From contig NC_134288.1 of NCBI RefSeq assembly GCF_949628215.1, positions 10,423,682-10,487,681 on the forward strand: DNA of 64,000 nt, given 5' to 3'. Made by a program: the position numbers and the translations under genes. The notes below the pieces were generated by a model. It searched no databases. It was given only the letters and a program-made list of their open reading frames with translations, and was not told where the DNA came from. This DNA is from Phalacrocorax aristotelis (lineage: Eukaryota; Chordata; Aves; Suliformes; Phalacrocoracidae). Shown one piece after another: positions 37,571 through 49,740 of this stretch (position 1 is its first letter; every line of letters starts with the position of its first letter).

Positions 37571-40500
37571 TTCCCGCTCTCTTAAGAAATAAGCTATATT
37601 TCGCACAACCCCCTTGAAAAAAAAAAAAACAAAAAAAAAACAACAAAAAACGATGTGCAGCCATGCAGACTTCAGAGCCTCCCGGCTTCACCGGGCAGCA
37701 GGATGCTGGCCCCGCTTAATGGCCGGAGAGCGTGGCTGGAGAATGAGGTTGTGCCGCTGTGAAATGGAGATCATAGTTAGCTCGTCGGTGTAGGCTGCCG
37801 TCGGATCCGGGGATGAAAAACCTCTTATTGCAACAAAGGGCAGGATTTTGCCCTTTTGACAGTCACGCTGGAGGATCTGACAGAAACTGCCCTATATTTC
37901 AAAGGACAGAGCTTAACAGGACAGGATAGGTCTGGAGCGTGAAGGAAGTCAACGCCGATCATACGATAGCTGTGGCGAGCGAGGGAATCGTTCTTGAAAT
38001 CTATGCGGTTGCGGGGTTGTGAAAGCAGGAGCTGGTCTAGCAGATAAAATGCTTGCAAACCGTTTATCAACATTTGCATACTGTGATTGTGCCCAAAATT
38101 GGGGATGTACGCATACAAGTAATTTGGGTTGGCCATTTGTCTGCAGAGTTAGCTAATTTAGGTGTGTAATCACAGTAATTGCCCGGATAATTGCGTGCCT
38201 AAGGTTTAAAAATTTCCTCCGTGGTTTCCTTTCCCTCATCCTATAGATTCTCTTCACCTCTGGCTTTCAAGTAGGCAGACCTGCTGTTGAAACCTCGGCA
38301 GTGACTTTTATGCCTGCTCTTTATTCAAATCCATTTCTACAAGGTGCTTTTTATCTCTAGGTCGTCCCCTCACAAAAAGTCTATTTTCCACTTTTTAATC
38401 TGTAATTTAAATAAACAGATGTTCCGTCATGTGTTTTCCTCCCCCCCATTTCCTCCTACCTACCCTAAATACCTTTAATTTTGAAAAGACTATGAATAAA
38501 CCCGATTAATGAAAATGAAATGTCTTTTAACTCTAGCACGTTTTTAATTACCTCTTTGCTTTATATTGCGACAGAGTCCAAGCAGCACCTTCCTAGAAAG
38601 AGCTCCATTAAAATGCAAATGAAGACTTTGCAGAAGTTGTTAATGCAACGAAAGACACAATTTCTTACACTTAAGCAACACAAAATCGTCGCCAGGCAGG
38701 GTTTCCCGCTGCCACCTGCTCTTTCTGCATGCATGATCCCGTGTGTTCGCCTCGTCATACGCATGTTGTCCAGCCTCTGTCACCTGTGAGTGAAGAGCAC
38801 CAGAACTAAACAGCCAAAATCTCTTTTTTGCCCTAAATGCTCAAGCTGGTTTTCATGTGAAGCTATCCCCCCTGTGCCTGCGGGTGTTAAATCCTTCTAT
38901 GCTTTCAGTCTGTTTTTTCAGGCTCCACACTGAAATGTGAAGGTTAAAGGGGCTCATTGAAGGTTAGTGGGGTTGATGGAAAATTGAACTATGTCTTTAT
39001 GCAAATATACCTATTTTGCATAAAATATATATTATACCTGGTTGCAGCTATAAGCTCTCCTGCCTTTCTTGCCTCCTCTATACTCAAGACCAAGCTCCCC
39101 CTGTTACCTCAGATCTCCTCAGGTTCAGCACATAGGTTCCGTTTCTCTCCTCCTACCCAGGTTTTCTTCCTCAGGTCTTTGTTGGCAGAAAGCGTTTATT
39201 TATGTAGTATTTATTTGTGTGTCAGGCTAGGCTGACTCCCCCAGAGCGGCAGCAGCTGCAGCCTGGGCACTGCCCTGGGGAACGCTCTCCAAGAGGGGGA
39301 GGGCGGCAGCAGGCCGAGTTTCCCAGAGCTGTTCTGCACAAAGGATTTCAGGAGACTTGAAAAGGTTTAATATTCTTTTGCGAATCACGCTCCCCTCCCT
39401 CCTTTAATTAGAAGTTTGTATTGTATATTAGGTAAATACTGCATTTACTCAGCCTGTCCTTAGAAGAGAGGTGGTTTCTCCTCACAAAGAAGGAAAGAAT
39501 ATGCATGCAGAAAAGAAGAGAATAGGAAAAAAGATGAGCTGGAGGTAAAATCAGAGTAGTTTGTGCAGTTTCTGACATGCAAAGCGCCATAAACAAGATG
39601 CGCAACAGAGAGGTTGAGCGTGTAGCGATGCGCCCCTTCAGAGGAACGTCAGGGATTGCAGACTGTGTGTTCCCAGCCCGAATCGACGCCCTTTGCACAC
39701 CATCATATCACAGATTTCATCAAGGCAGAGACCGCTGGAGGTGAGGACTTTAATCACATCATTGATAGTTTTTAGCTGCCGGGGAAACAGATAAAAGTCG
39801 TATTCCTCTAGCACAAGAGAGTTTGGAATAGCCCCAACATGTTCTTTGCGAAGAGCATGCGAGCGCTCCGATGTGCCCCCAGCCACCGGCACAGCCAAGC
39901 TGTGTGGTCGAGAGGCTGATGGTCATTACTGGCCGTGCAGACGAAGCACTTGCAAGCATGCTGTTGAATTCTGCTGCCTGCTCTGCGTCCCTGCACCTCT
40001 GTGATTGCGCACTAGACAATCTCAAAGACCCTACCTGTGCTAATAAGCCAGCCCCCCGCTGTTCCCTGTGCCAGGGTGAGGCAGGACCAGACCGGGAAGC
40101 CGCGGTAGAGGAAAGCTGCCTGGGCTGCTATGTTCATACTGCGTCCTATTTGCAAAACCATCAGTAATGCTGAAGCATTCTCATTCCAGCTCCACTCTTC
40201 AGCTCTTCTCTACCTTATACTCGTGACAGTTGTAGGAGATCCTACATTTGATAAATTAAAATGTTTTCTTGTGTGTCCTTGTCATGTGGTCACTTTGGAA
40301 GCACGTTGAGAAAACCCAAGTGGCCTAATCACTCTGCTCTTTTCCTCTACACAAGTTTTGTGCTTTGAAATAGAGGTGCAAAAAAATCCTGAGTGATCTC
40401 TGACCTGTAAGCTCTGCTCTCAACAATCCCCCTTTTGCTTCCACGTTCTGCACCCGGTAGACATGAATCTCCATCACGAAAGCCTGGTCTTCCCTCACTA

Positions 40501-42900
40501 CAGCAGGAAGAAAGCTGTTTTGCAGGGCTCTGCTCCTACCCGCCACGGCACCTCTGGATCCCTGAAAATCCTGGGACCGTCAACTTTTGTCAGCCATATT
40601 AGAGCAGCTCACTGATGTCGGTCAGAAAGGGTTAAAGGACCCACATTCCTATTCCTATTGCTCCGATCAAAGGTCAGGCCGTTCTTTAGGTGAAGGAAGG
40701 GAGGGAGGTGGTGTGCAGTCCTGACCAGGTCATTTGAGGAGTAAACCACATCTGAGGAGAGCTAATGAAGCAGTATTTGTCTCTCTCACAGGCACATACT
40801 CCCGGTCTGTGCCGGGCAAGTTAGAATTCCTTCTCTAGTGGGAGTGAAGATGTCGATTGTATTTTTTCCATTATGTGTATTGAGGCATTTGCTAGGTTGT
40901 GGGAGTAAACACTTGGGGGAATTCTCCATGAGCTAGCAAGGGCAAGTCAGAAGCCTACTAAATATGGTGAATGAAGATTACAAAAAAACCCTGGAGAATA
41001 CGACTCCCTCTTTCCACCCCATCTCCCCACCACCACCACCCCCGCATTTTTTTTTCTCATTATCGTGTACTGCTGTTTCACTGCTTGCCGGGTAAATCCA
41101 TGGCCGTTTGTGTGACTAAACACATTGCGCTGCTTTAGCTTTTATTTTCTGCACCGAAGGGCAGCACTGGGGTGGTCCTTCACGTCTTCACCACTAACCG
41201 AGATGCACTGCACCATCCTGCTAGAGAAAGCAGAGGCACCAAGTATTCAACGGGGGGGAACAGCAGGAAATGCTCTCAGGTCTGTAAATACTTGAGGGGG
41301 TGAGAGATGATGTTCATGTACAAAATATTTGACCAGCCGCATCCCACTGACCTCCTTTGGTGCTGCTCTTGAAAGGGATTGGCCGGAGTCAGAAACAGTT
41401 GATCTTTAATGCTCCAAAAATACATTCCCTTTCAAAGCCTCTCAAGTGGAGAGGCATCCAGGCTGCCAAATTCGGTCCTCACTCCCAGGTCCTCGTGGCC
41501 TGGCTGAGTTCAGCTCCGGGGTGTCTGTTTAGGTTCACCCAAGGCTGTAGATGATGAGGATGATGTGAGGATGATGAGGATGAAAGGTGCCGGGACCGTG
41601 GCACGGGAGGGTGCAGAAGAGCATGTAGTGGAGGACAGCAGCAAGTTCTCAGGGTTGTTTTCTGCTGTATTTTATTTCATAGTGCTCTGGCACTTCATCC
41701 CTCTAACAGGTTTCCTCCTTTCCCAGGTATGGATCTGGAGCAGCTCACTGCTCTCTGTTTCAGGTGACACTCTTTAGCCAGATCTTTTGCGGCTCTTCAC
41801 TGACGTTCACCTCTCTATGGCTGGGAAGAACCGCTGCCTGGGATGTGTTTTCTCCTGAGACCAACATCACAACATTGGCACACTTAGAATAAGTTTTGGT
41901 CCTTCCTCCTCCAGTATCACTGTCCTTCACACCTGCAACCTTTCCCAGCCGTTACACAGGGGCTCACACCAGCCCCTTTAGAAACGGGCGAACCTATTTC
42001 TCTTTTCAATAGTTGCAAGACACAAATAGGTGCTTTCCCATAGTGCCGGCATCCTTCAAAGTCTGAGTTGGCTCTCAGTTAAGCTTGAGCCTTTTTGCTA
42101 CAGCACCCCTAACTACTCAGCGTTTAAGAGAGATTTAGCTGAAATACATCCCTCTGTTTGCAACGATTTTGTTTTCTTCAGAACGCAAAGAAATTGCAGG
42201 GCTGCACGTGAGTCCTTTGTTTCATGCAGTCTGTATAAATAGTGCGTGTAATGGAGCTACGCTTGAAAAAGGCAGAAGGAACAGTTAAAATATATATAAC
42301 TACTGAAGTCTGGGAAGTGTGGTTTGGGGTTTAGTCAGGCAATTGGTAGTTTGCCTAACGATGCAAGCCACATTTGAGGTTTAGCTAGGTTAAATACGGT
42401 AAGTCAAGTTTTGCTGCCGTTTATGTGGAGCTTGGGCTGACACTCAAGCCCTTTCTGGGTGAAGTAACCCCACCTCTGTTCCCCCCTTGGCTCAGGAGGG
42501 ATGGAGAGCTCGCCTGCGTTTTGCTCCTGCTTTGATGCTTCCCTTTGGTTTTACCTCCAGTGTCCTGAATATGCTCAGAGATCCCAGATTTTGGGGTCCC
42601 ATGCAGGGCAGTGCCTAGAGCTGAGCTGTGGTGGGGGTAGCAGTAGATCTCAAAGATTACTTCCCATTCTAAAATAATAACAAGAAAAATTAGGAGGACC
42701 CTGGCAAAACATTCACAAAATGCTCTTAAGTAAATCAGAAGCATTTTGCACGATATTTGAATTTATATTGAATTGCTTGTCATGAGGAGCGATGAGCCTG
42801 TCAATATATTAGTTTATATTAGAAGCTATTCAAAGGCAGTTAATAGTATTTAGCATCACCAAGCCATTCTGCAAGCAGCTGTGCTGACGACATCTGGTTC
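37571..42900. other. Intergenic DNA upstream of ZBTB46, ordinary composition
   Basis: About 5.3 kb of mixed, often AT-rich sequence. It includes an A-rich stretch at 37,617-37,650, an octamer ATGCAAAT at 38,613-38,620 and a short GATGAT-rich run at 41,550-41,583. There are two open frames on the minus strand with protein-like composition (37,825-38,136 and 39,638-39,898), treated as findings because neither can be assigned. I recognise no known gene and no CR1 copy. Confidence 0.6.
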
Positions 42901-45900
42901 CTACAGGCCTGGGAGCTGTCAGGGTCATGCCGGTGGCCGTGCATTGTGGTGGGCAGCATCTTCCTACTGCGATGCCCACGCTGCCCTCCTCCCACCCTTT
43001 CCAATGGGAAGGTGGCTCATTTAAGCGCAAAACCCCTCTTGTTGGTGTAAATGGCATGCATGTAGGTGATGGGTGCCTACTGTAGGCACGTCACAGTGGT
43101 CTCCACGCCCTCCTCCAGAGTTTCTCCCTGTTCACCCCAGCTTTCTCCCTCTGCCTGGAGCAGCCTGGCTGGCTGATGTGACCCATAGCCAAAATCCCAG
43201 TGCTGCCCAGTGCTGGGGAGAGCTCGGCCGCTGTTCCCAGCCCTGAGCTCCTACAGGATTTCCTATCTGGGCAGAGCTGGGGTGGGCAGGGAGGGGTCCT
43301 GCTGGGCGCCCCGCAGCCCCCAGCCCTCGCCCTGCTGCAGGAAGCAGCGCCGGGTGCTTGGGGTGGGGTGGGGAAAGGAGGGGAGAGGAGGAAAATGGGG
43401 AGTCACGGGGGGGAGCCGCCAGATAAGGCTGGGCTGGAAGCGCTGGGCGGATGCAGCTCTGGGCCAGGGCTCGGACCTGTGCCCCGGTCACTTCCCTCGT
43501 GCCGCCCGGCCGGAGCCGTTATGGGAGTCCAGGGATGAAATTACAGCCAGGGAGATCCAGCACCTGAGCAGGGGCCGTGCTGGCTCCAGCAGCAGACAGC
43601 AAACAGGCAGCGGAAAATCCCTCCCCGAGCCGGCCGCCCTTGGGAAGATGTTTCCTCTTCTGGCTCTCTTGGATGGCCGGGCAGGCAGGACAGGGCTTGG
43701 GCAGAGCTCAGCATTGCCCTGGGTCATGGCCGGGGGGATGTTGGTCCAGAAGAGTGCAGGGGTCCAGGGGAGGCAGGGCTCCATGTCTCCCATGGCCTGG
43801 CTTTGTTACCAAGGCACCAGCAGTGATGAATTCAGCCTCCCCTCTGCTCGCCTTCATCCCTCAGTGTGCTCAGCCCCATGCAGGAGCCCTCTCACCCAGC
43901 CATCATGTCTGACCCGATTTCAGCCATCAGATGGGAAAATGGAAACTGTCTGGATGAGCCCTGAAGCCTGTCCCAGCCAGAGCTGTGCTGGTGGGGCTGG
44001 CACCTGCACCCAGGTTTGGGGATGCACTCAGGCAGAGGGAGAAATGCTGCTGCCCCTGAAGCCTGGGGGAGCCCCTGCTCTTGAGGGGTGGTGCAGGGAT
44101 GCAGATGAAGAGGACAGATGTCTTCTTTATTTTCTTTCCCCTTGGATTTAGTAGTTCCAAACCCCTCCAAAAATTTCCCACTCTCTTCTCAGCTTTCCTA
44201 AACCCAACCCACTCTCTTTCATTGCTCCTCTGGGAGTTGCTCCCTGTAATGCATTATCTGCTCCCAGCATTGCTGCACCAACCCCGAGCTTCAATTCCTG
44301 CCCTCGACTGCTGGACCTAGCACCAGTTCAAGCAGCCCTGTAGCATCTCTCCTTTGCACACCTTGGTCAGATACTGCTCCGTCCTTGCTTTTCCCAGAGA
44401 AGGCAGTGCCGGAGCTGCCGAGCTGTGGTGTAACCTCCCCCAGCACCTGCAGCCATGCCGTGCTCCTTCATCTCTGGGTTTTTTGGGATGAGGGGAGCAG
44501 AGCTGCCCTGGCAGATGTGGGCTCCCAGTCCCTGCAGGGTCATGCAAAACCCCCAGGTAGGGTGGGGACACCCTGGCCACATCCCGTGGGCACAGGCAGG
44601 GCTGAGACCTGCGGGAAGCTGGGGAGGTCCTGCCACTGCTGGACCGGGACCCTCGGGGGTGCAAGGAAACCTCAAACCCACTCTGTTTTCTTGGCCCAGG
44701 CTTGGGTTAGCGAGCAGCAGACGCAGTGTCTTTTTGGTTTAATCTGCAGGGAAATCTTCACACCTTCCTTTGCTCTTTTCCTCGCCAGCCCCTCCATCTG
44801 CCAGCACGTCACCTTCGCGGGGGCAGCTGCCCATCTGGTGGCAGTTGCAGGTTTTTTAAAATGTTTTTGTACCTCCCTCTTCCTCCTTCACCCATGCAGC
44901 CCCCTGCTCCTCCTCTGCTCACCCTCGTGGGCACCTTTGCTTTCTCTGTGCATTTGTTGCTGATGCAGCATGGGTACAGGTCAGTGGCACAAGGGAGGAT
45001 GGAGAGATGCTGTACCGGTGCCAGTGTCGATGCCAGCCGGGATTTGACTCTCCCAACCTTCAGCAAGGGCAGTTGCACCAGGAGAGCAGCTCCTAGCCTT
45101 GCACACATGCAAGCAAACCCCGCTTCTTCTCCCAGGGCTAGAGGTGTCTCTCCTAAGGACAGGATTAAGGCAGCAGACAATTTGCCTCTTCTTTCTGCGA
45201 GGGGTTAGAAGGGGTATAGCCTGCATCCGTGCAGATGTAAGCTTGTTTATTCTTACCAGATAGTTTGATGGCTTTATCTGATCACAGGTTTTCCTGAGGA
45301 AGGAAGGGTGAGTCTGAGTCACTTGAAAATGGGGGCCCTTCATCTCTGGGTATGACTTGTGGGGCCATGGATATTAGCAGAGCCCTGGGGTAAGATGCAT
45401 TCTCTGCGCTGGCGGCTCTCCAGCTTTTGCTCCACCACTGCCGTGCAGGGTGGGCATTGGCACGGTTGTTAATAGATGCAAATCCAACGTGAGCACCAGT
45501 GGGAGGGTGGGATGCTGTGGTGTGGGTGTCAGAGGAAGAGCCCAGGACCTGATGCTACAGAGGAAAGAGTGAGATCATTTAGTGTGTCCATACTGTGCAA
45601 AGCGGGGAGCTGCTGACATCATGCCCCTGGTGCAGAAAACACCATCACAAGCAAATTGAAAGCAAGGGATAAAATCTAGTGGCAATTGATAAATTCAACA
45701 GAGAGACAGGTTCATGCCCTCCTAGAAGAAAACCCAGATAATTAAACTCCCTTCTTCTGCTAATGCCTTTGGTGAGGGGCTGGAGGAACCAGCCAATGTG
45801 AGCTCATCTGCTTCTGGAGCGCCGGGGCAGAGGGGTGCCGGCGGGGCACCAGCACCCGGCTCACTGGGACATGGGGGACGGGCGGTGGGTGTAAGCAGCT

Positions 45901-48900
45901 CCAGTTCCTTGAAACCAGGGAGCAGGGCTGGGGGCTGCAGTGAGCTGAGGCCACCCACCCGCACACCAGCATCCTTCCCAGCTGGCTCTGTGTCTCAGAA
46001 AGCAAATGAATTTTCCACAAAGTACCCTCAAAGCAGTCATACTCTGCATTTCGTGGAAACTGGGGGCTTTGGAACCTTTCTGAGCCCAGCCAGGCTCCAG
46101 AGAGGGGAGCAGAGCAGGCAATGCCGAGCTGCTGGATGCGCACAGAGCTGGGCCCCTGGGGTCCAGAATTAATAGGACAGAGCAGGGGCTGTTCCCTGCA
46201 TGTTTTATTTATGGGAATCAGGCCAGTGAAGTTCCCTCAGCTCTCAGAAATAGTCACATCGCCTCTGCTTTGCGCTGCCCACAGCCGTGACCTTGATAAA
46301 TGGGTCAGTGCCCAGCCCCCACCATGCACCCAGGAGGATGCTCACCCCACGGGAGCCGGCTAGGCTCCCTCCCCACCACCCCCAAAACTCAGCTTTGGCA
46401 TGCCCAACCACCCCTCACGAGCACTGCCGCAGGCACCCTGCCTCCACTGCCTGCAGCTGCCAGCTCTGCCCACAGCAGGAGCGACCCGTGAGAAAGGACC
46501 CATGGGAACTCCACCGAAAATCCCCAAACACTGAGCAAGCACTGGGCACCCCCCATCTCCCCTTCCGAGAACAGGGCATGCCAGGAGCTGTCTCCCCAGC
46601 ACCGAGGTGACATTTACCTCTCTCACCAAGCCGAACCCCTGGGGCACCGGCTGGTGTGAGGCTGGAGACCCTGAAACAGGAACCAAAAGTGGGGCTGTGC
46701 TTGGTTTCTTTTTTTTTTAACCTGCATTTTTTAGCCATTTCCTGATGCCAGATCACAGGCATGGCCTCGCCACGCTCACCACCGCGATGGCATCTCCGCC
46801 ACTCCCACTTGGCAGCCCTGGGGCCACCCCCACAGCAGTACCCGGAAGGGAGGGATGCTGATCTGAGGGTCAAATCCTGCCGGGGCAAAGCTGAGTGTGC
46901 TCCCTTGATTTATCCAGAGGAATTGCAGGTTTGCTTCCCAGGAGCGGGGTGACAGGAGGGGTGCTTCACCAAGCAGCGCCTTTGGGTGCTTTTGGCACAA
47001 AGGCAGGCAGCGCTGGCGCGGCGCCGTAGGAACAGGCAGGGGTAACTGGAGAGGAAGCGGCAGCCAAGCGCACCCATCCCCTCTCAGCTCGCACCCCGAC
47101 TCTGCACGGAGCCCTGCTGCAGGCACCTCAGTGCCCTGCTCGCGGCTGGGGGCCGCACCCTGACCCCCTGCCGGTCTCCTCCTGAGCTCAGACCCACTGG
47201 GGAAAAGCCACGAAGCCCAGTGGAAACGCATTAGACTTGTTCCAGCGCTGCTCAGGTCAGGATATGACCAGGCTGGATGGCTCCCTTTAGGTTGGGGGCA
47301 GCGGCAGCAGCCACCTCGTTTCTTCCACCAAAGAGCATCAATAAGGTAGAAAACTGTATAAAGCACATGATGCTTTTTGGGCAGGCAAGGATGGGCTTCA
47401 CACCATGCACGCAGCACCTCCCTGCTCCCACACTGATCCAGATTTAACCGGGAGAAATCCAAGGCTCAGCACAGGCGTGGCGATTGCTCTGGTCAATCCA
47501 TGTGATTGCCAAAAGGACTTTATCAGTGTCTGATCTGTCTTAATTACAGAGTGAGGTGGCTTTCCCAGGGCTGCTGGTGAGTCAGTGGTGGAGCTGGGAG
47601 CAGCACGGTTCCTCTCCCCACCCTCCAGCCCCGGCACAGCATCTCCCTCCCCACTTCCTTCCCTTGCCGATAATTAGCCGGGGTTGATTCTCCCGCAGCC
47701 TTAGGCTTCGTGGTTCCCGGTGATTTCTCCTAGCACAGTATTTCCCCAGCCAAGTGCTGGGAGGGGGATGTGAGACCCGCACCCACGCCAGCTCCCGCTG
47801 CGGGAAATGACCGTGGGTGGCCCTGGGAGCAGGGAACCAGGCAGGCGTTTCCCGAAAATCCCATGGCCGGGAGAGGTCTGGGCCAAGGGGCAGCGGTGCC
47901 CTTTGCCAGTGCAGGAAATCCTCCCCGGGGCTCCCAAAGCCCAGGAGGTTCGTGGAGCATCTCAGTGGCTCCAGGCTCTGCCCTCCTTGGGTACATGAGC
48001 CAGGGGCAGTGGTGGTGGGTGCTGGCAGGGGGTCCCGCACCACCATCCCACTCCAGTGGGGACCAGCAGCTGGGAGAGGCTGCACACCCACCCAATGTTT
48101 GCTTGCTCTGAAATAAAGGCAGGGCCCAGCTGGGCCAGTCCCCGGGGAGGGTGCATGGGGACAGGGCTGTGTGGAGCCTGTCAAGGACCTTTGCGTGGCT
48201 GCTGCCAGCTGAGGCCGACAAAAGGCTCCGGCTGCCCTTCCTGCAGCTCCCGGTGGAGAGGCTGTTTCCAAACCCATGGCGCCACCCTGACCCCGACCTC
48301 CACCGCTCCGGGTCCTTCACAGCTCAGGGTCCCGTGTAGCACCAGGACCCCCAGGGCTCTGCTTGCTGGGGTGGCTGAGGCTGGGACAGGGTGGTGGGAT
48401 GCCAACAGGCCACTTTGGGCTCCCAGGCACTGTGGCAGGGTCTGCTCTGCCCTGTGCTCTCCCCCAGCCTGGATCTGCATCTGGGCTCATCCCACTGCAT
48501 GCACAGTGCTCTGGCAGAGCCCCTAGGCATCCCATCCCTCCCAGAAAACACACGGACATGACCTTGGCCCTGCCACCTCCCTGAAGATGCCTCCCCACAG
48601 CCCTGTGCCCTCAGTAGGATGAAGATGCTGAAGCCCTGCCACAGTCCCTCTCCACCTACTCCAGAGCTCAGCCACCTCCATGCCCAAAACCTCTTCAATG
48701 TGGCACATCAAGGGCAGGGCACTGCTGCTGCCTGTGACTCTGCACGGAAGGTTTGCCTCCAGCTCCACCTTGCTGGTGCCAGATTTCCTTGAAAGACAGT
48801 CAGCAAAGTGTCCTGTAAAATAAAGGGCTGTTGAGGCCAGAAAGGTCTCAGCTTCTGGCAGGGAGGAGGGGCAAACCACACAACAGAGCATTTACATTCT

Positions 48901-49139
48901 CAGTCCCTGCATCCGCCGGTTCTGGCAGGGTGGGATGGCTGGGGCAAAGCTCAGCCCCAGCTGGGGCTGGGAGGTGTTTCCACCTCGTCCCTCCACAGCC
49001 TCGCTCCCTGAAGCTCCCTTTGGGTCTGACTCCATCTCAGTTTCACTGCACAGGTGGAATATCCCCATTTGGCATCATCTCCTATGGATGCCCAGCGCGC
49101 GGTACATGGCACAAGGCTGTTTACCCTTTCCTAAGGAAA

Positions 49140-49350
49140 AGAAGCATCTGAAGTCTTAAAAAAAAGGCTAAGAATAAATGAATTCAATTAATAAAAGGAG
49201 CCCTGTTAGAGTATGGAAATTATTTACTGAAAGGGGGAATTTGCCAAGTATAATAAACCTGGAGGAATTTTCTCTCATCTTCACTTCGTGGCGGACGGTG
49301 TAATTAGCCTTGCATTATTTCCAGCAATGATATTCTTGTTTGTTAGTAGC
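49140..49350. promoter_or_regulatory. Candidate noncoding regulatory element (AT-rich island)
   Basis: About 210 bp of AT-rich unique sequence sits abruptly in GC-rich surroundings. It contains a homeodomain core TAATTAG (49,301-49,307), a forkhead-like TTGTTTGTTAG (49,336-49,346) and AATAAATGAATTCAATTAATA (49,172-49,192). It is not repetitive and has no sizeable open frame. Regulatory function is inferred from composition and motifs only. Confidence 0.35.
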
Positions 49351-49649
49351 CAGGCAGGACTCAGATCACTTCCCCTGGCCCCTGATGTGGGTTTTGCTAC
49401 ATAACAGCTTCTTCGTCACAAGTTGGGGTTTGCTGTCCTGCAACCTGCAGGCAGGGGGTTTGCTCTTGGAAGGGTACAGACCTGGGATGTGTGTCTACAC
49501 AGAAGGGATTTGTCCTTCTCTGCTCCAAGCAGGGGTTACATCCTTCCCTTCTGCCTCCCCGAGGACTCGAGAGGCTTTACCCATAGGTACGTGTCCACCG
49601 GCAGTGTCTCGGGGCTGGGCAGTGAAATCAATAACAAAAATTATGTTCA

Positions 49650-49740
49650 GCTCATGTACAGAGCTTTGCACCTTCCAAGCCCTTTACTGGCATAAACTCA
49701 TTAACGGGGAGGAATCGAATTCCTAGTCACACAGGTCCCA
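49650..49740 (+). repeat. Possible MIR-like SINE remnant
   Basis: Plus-strand AGCCCTTTACTGGCATAAAC and ACTCATTAA resemble the MIR segment GCGCTTTACATGTATTAACTCATTTAA. It is followed by a GGAATCGAATTCC stretch that may be a collapsed distal part. Only short blocks agree, so this could be chance similarity. Confidence 0.3.

Noticed and set aside
43210..44151. 313-codon plus-strand open frame
   Set aside because: Its Gly/Ser/Pro/Trp-rich translation has no domain, there is no convincing promoter or splice context, and several overlapping frames on both strands look the same.
46776..48320. Several overlapping minus-strand frames of 190-231 codons
   Set aside because: They overlap one another in different frames with no recognisable motif, so they are composition artefacts.
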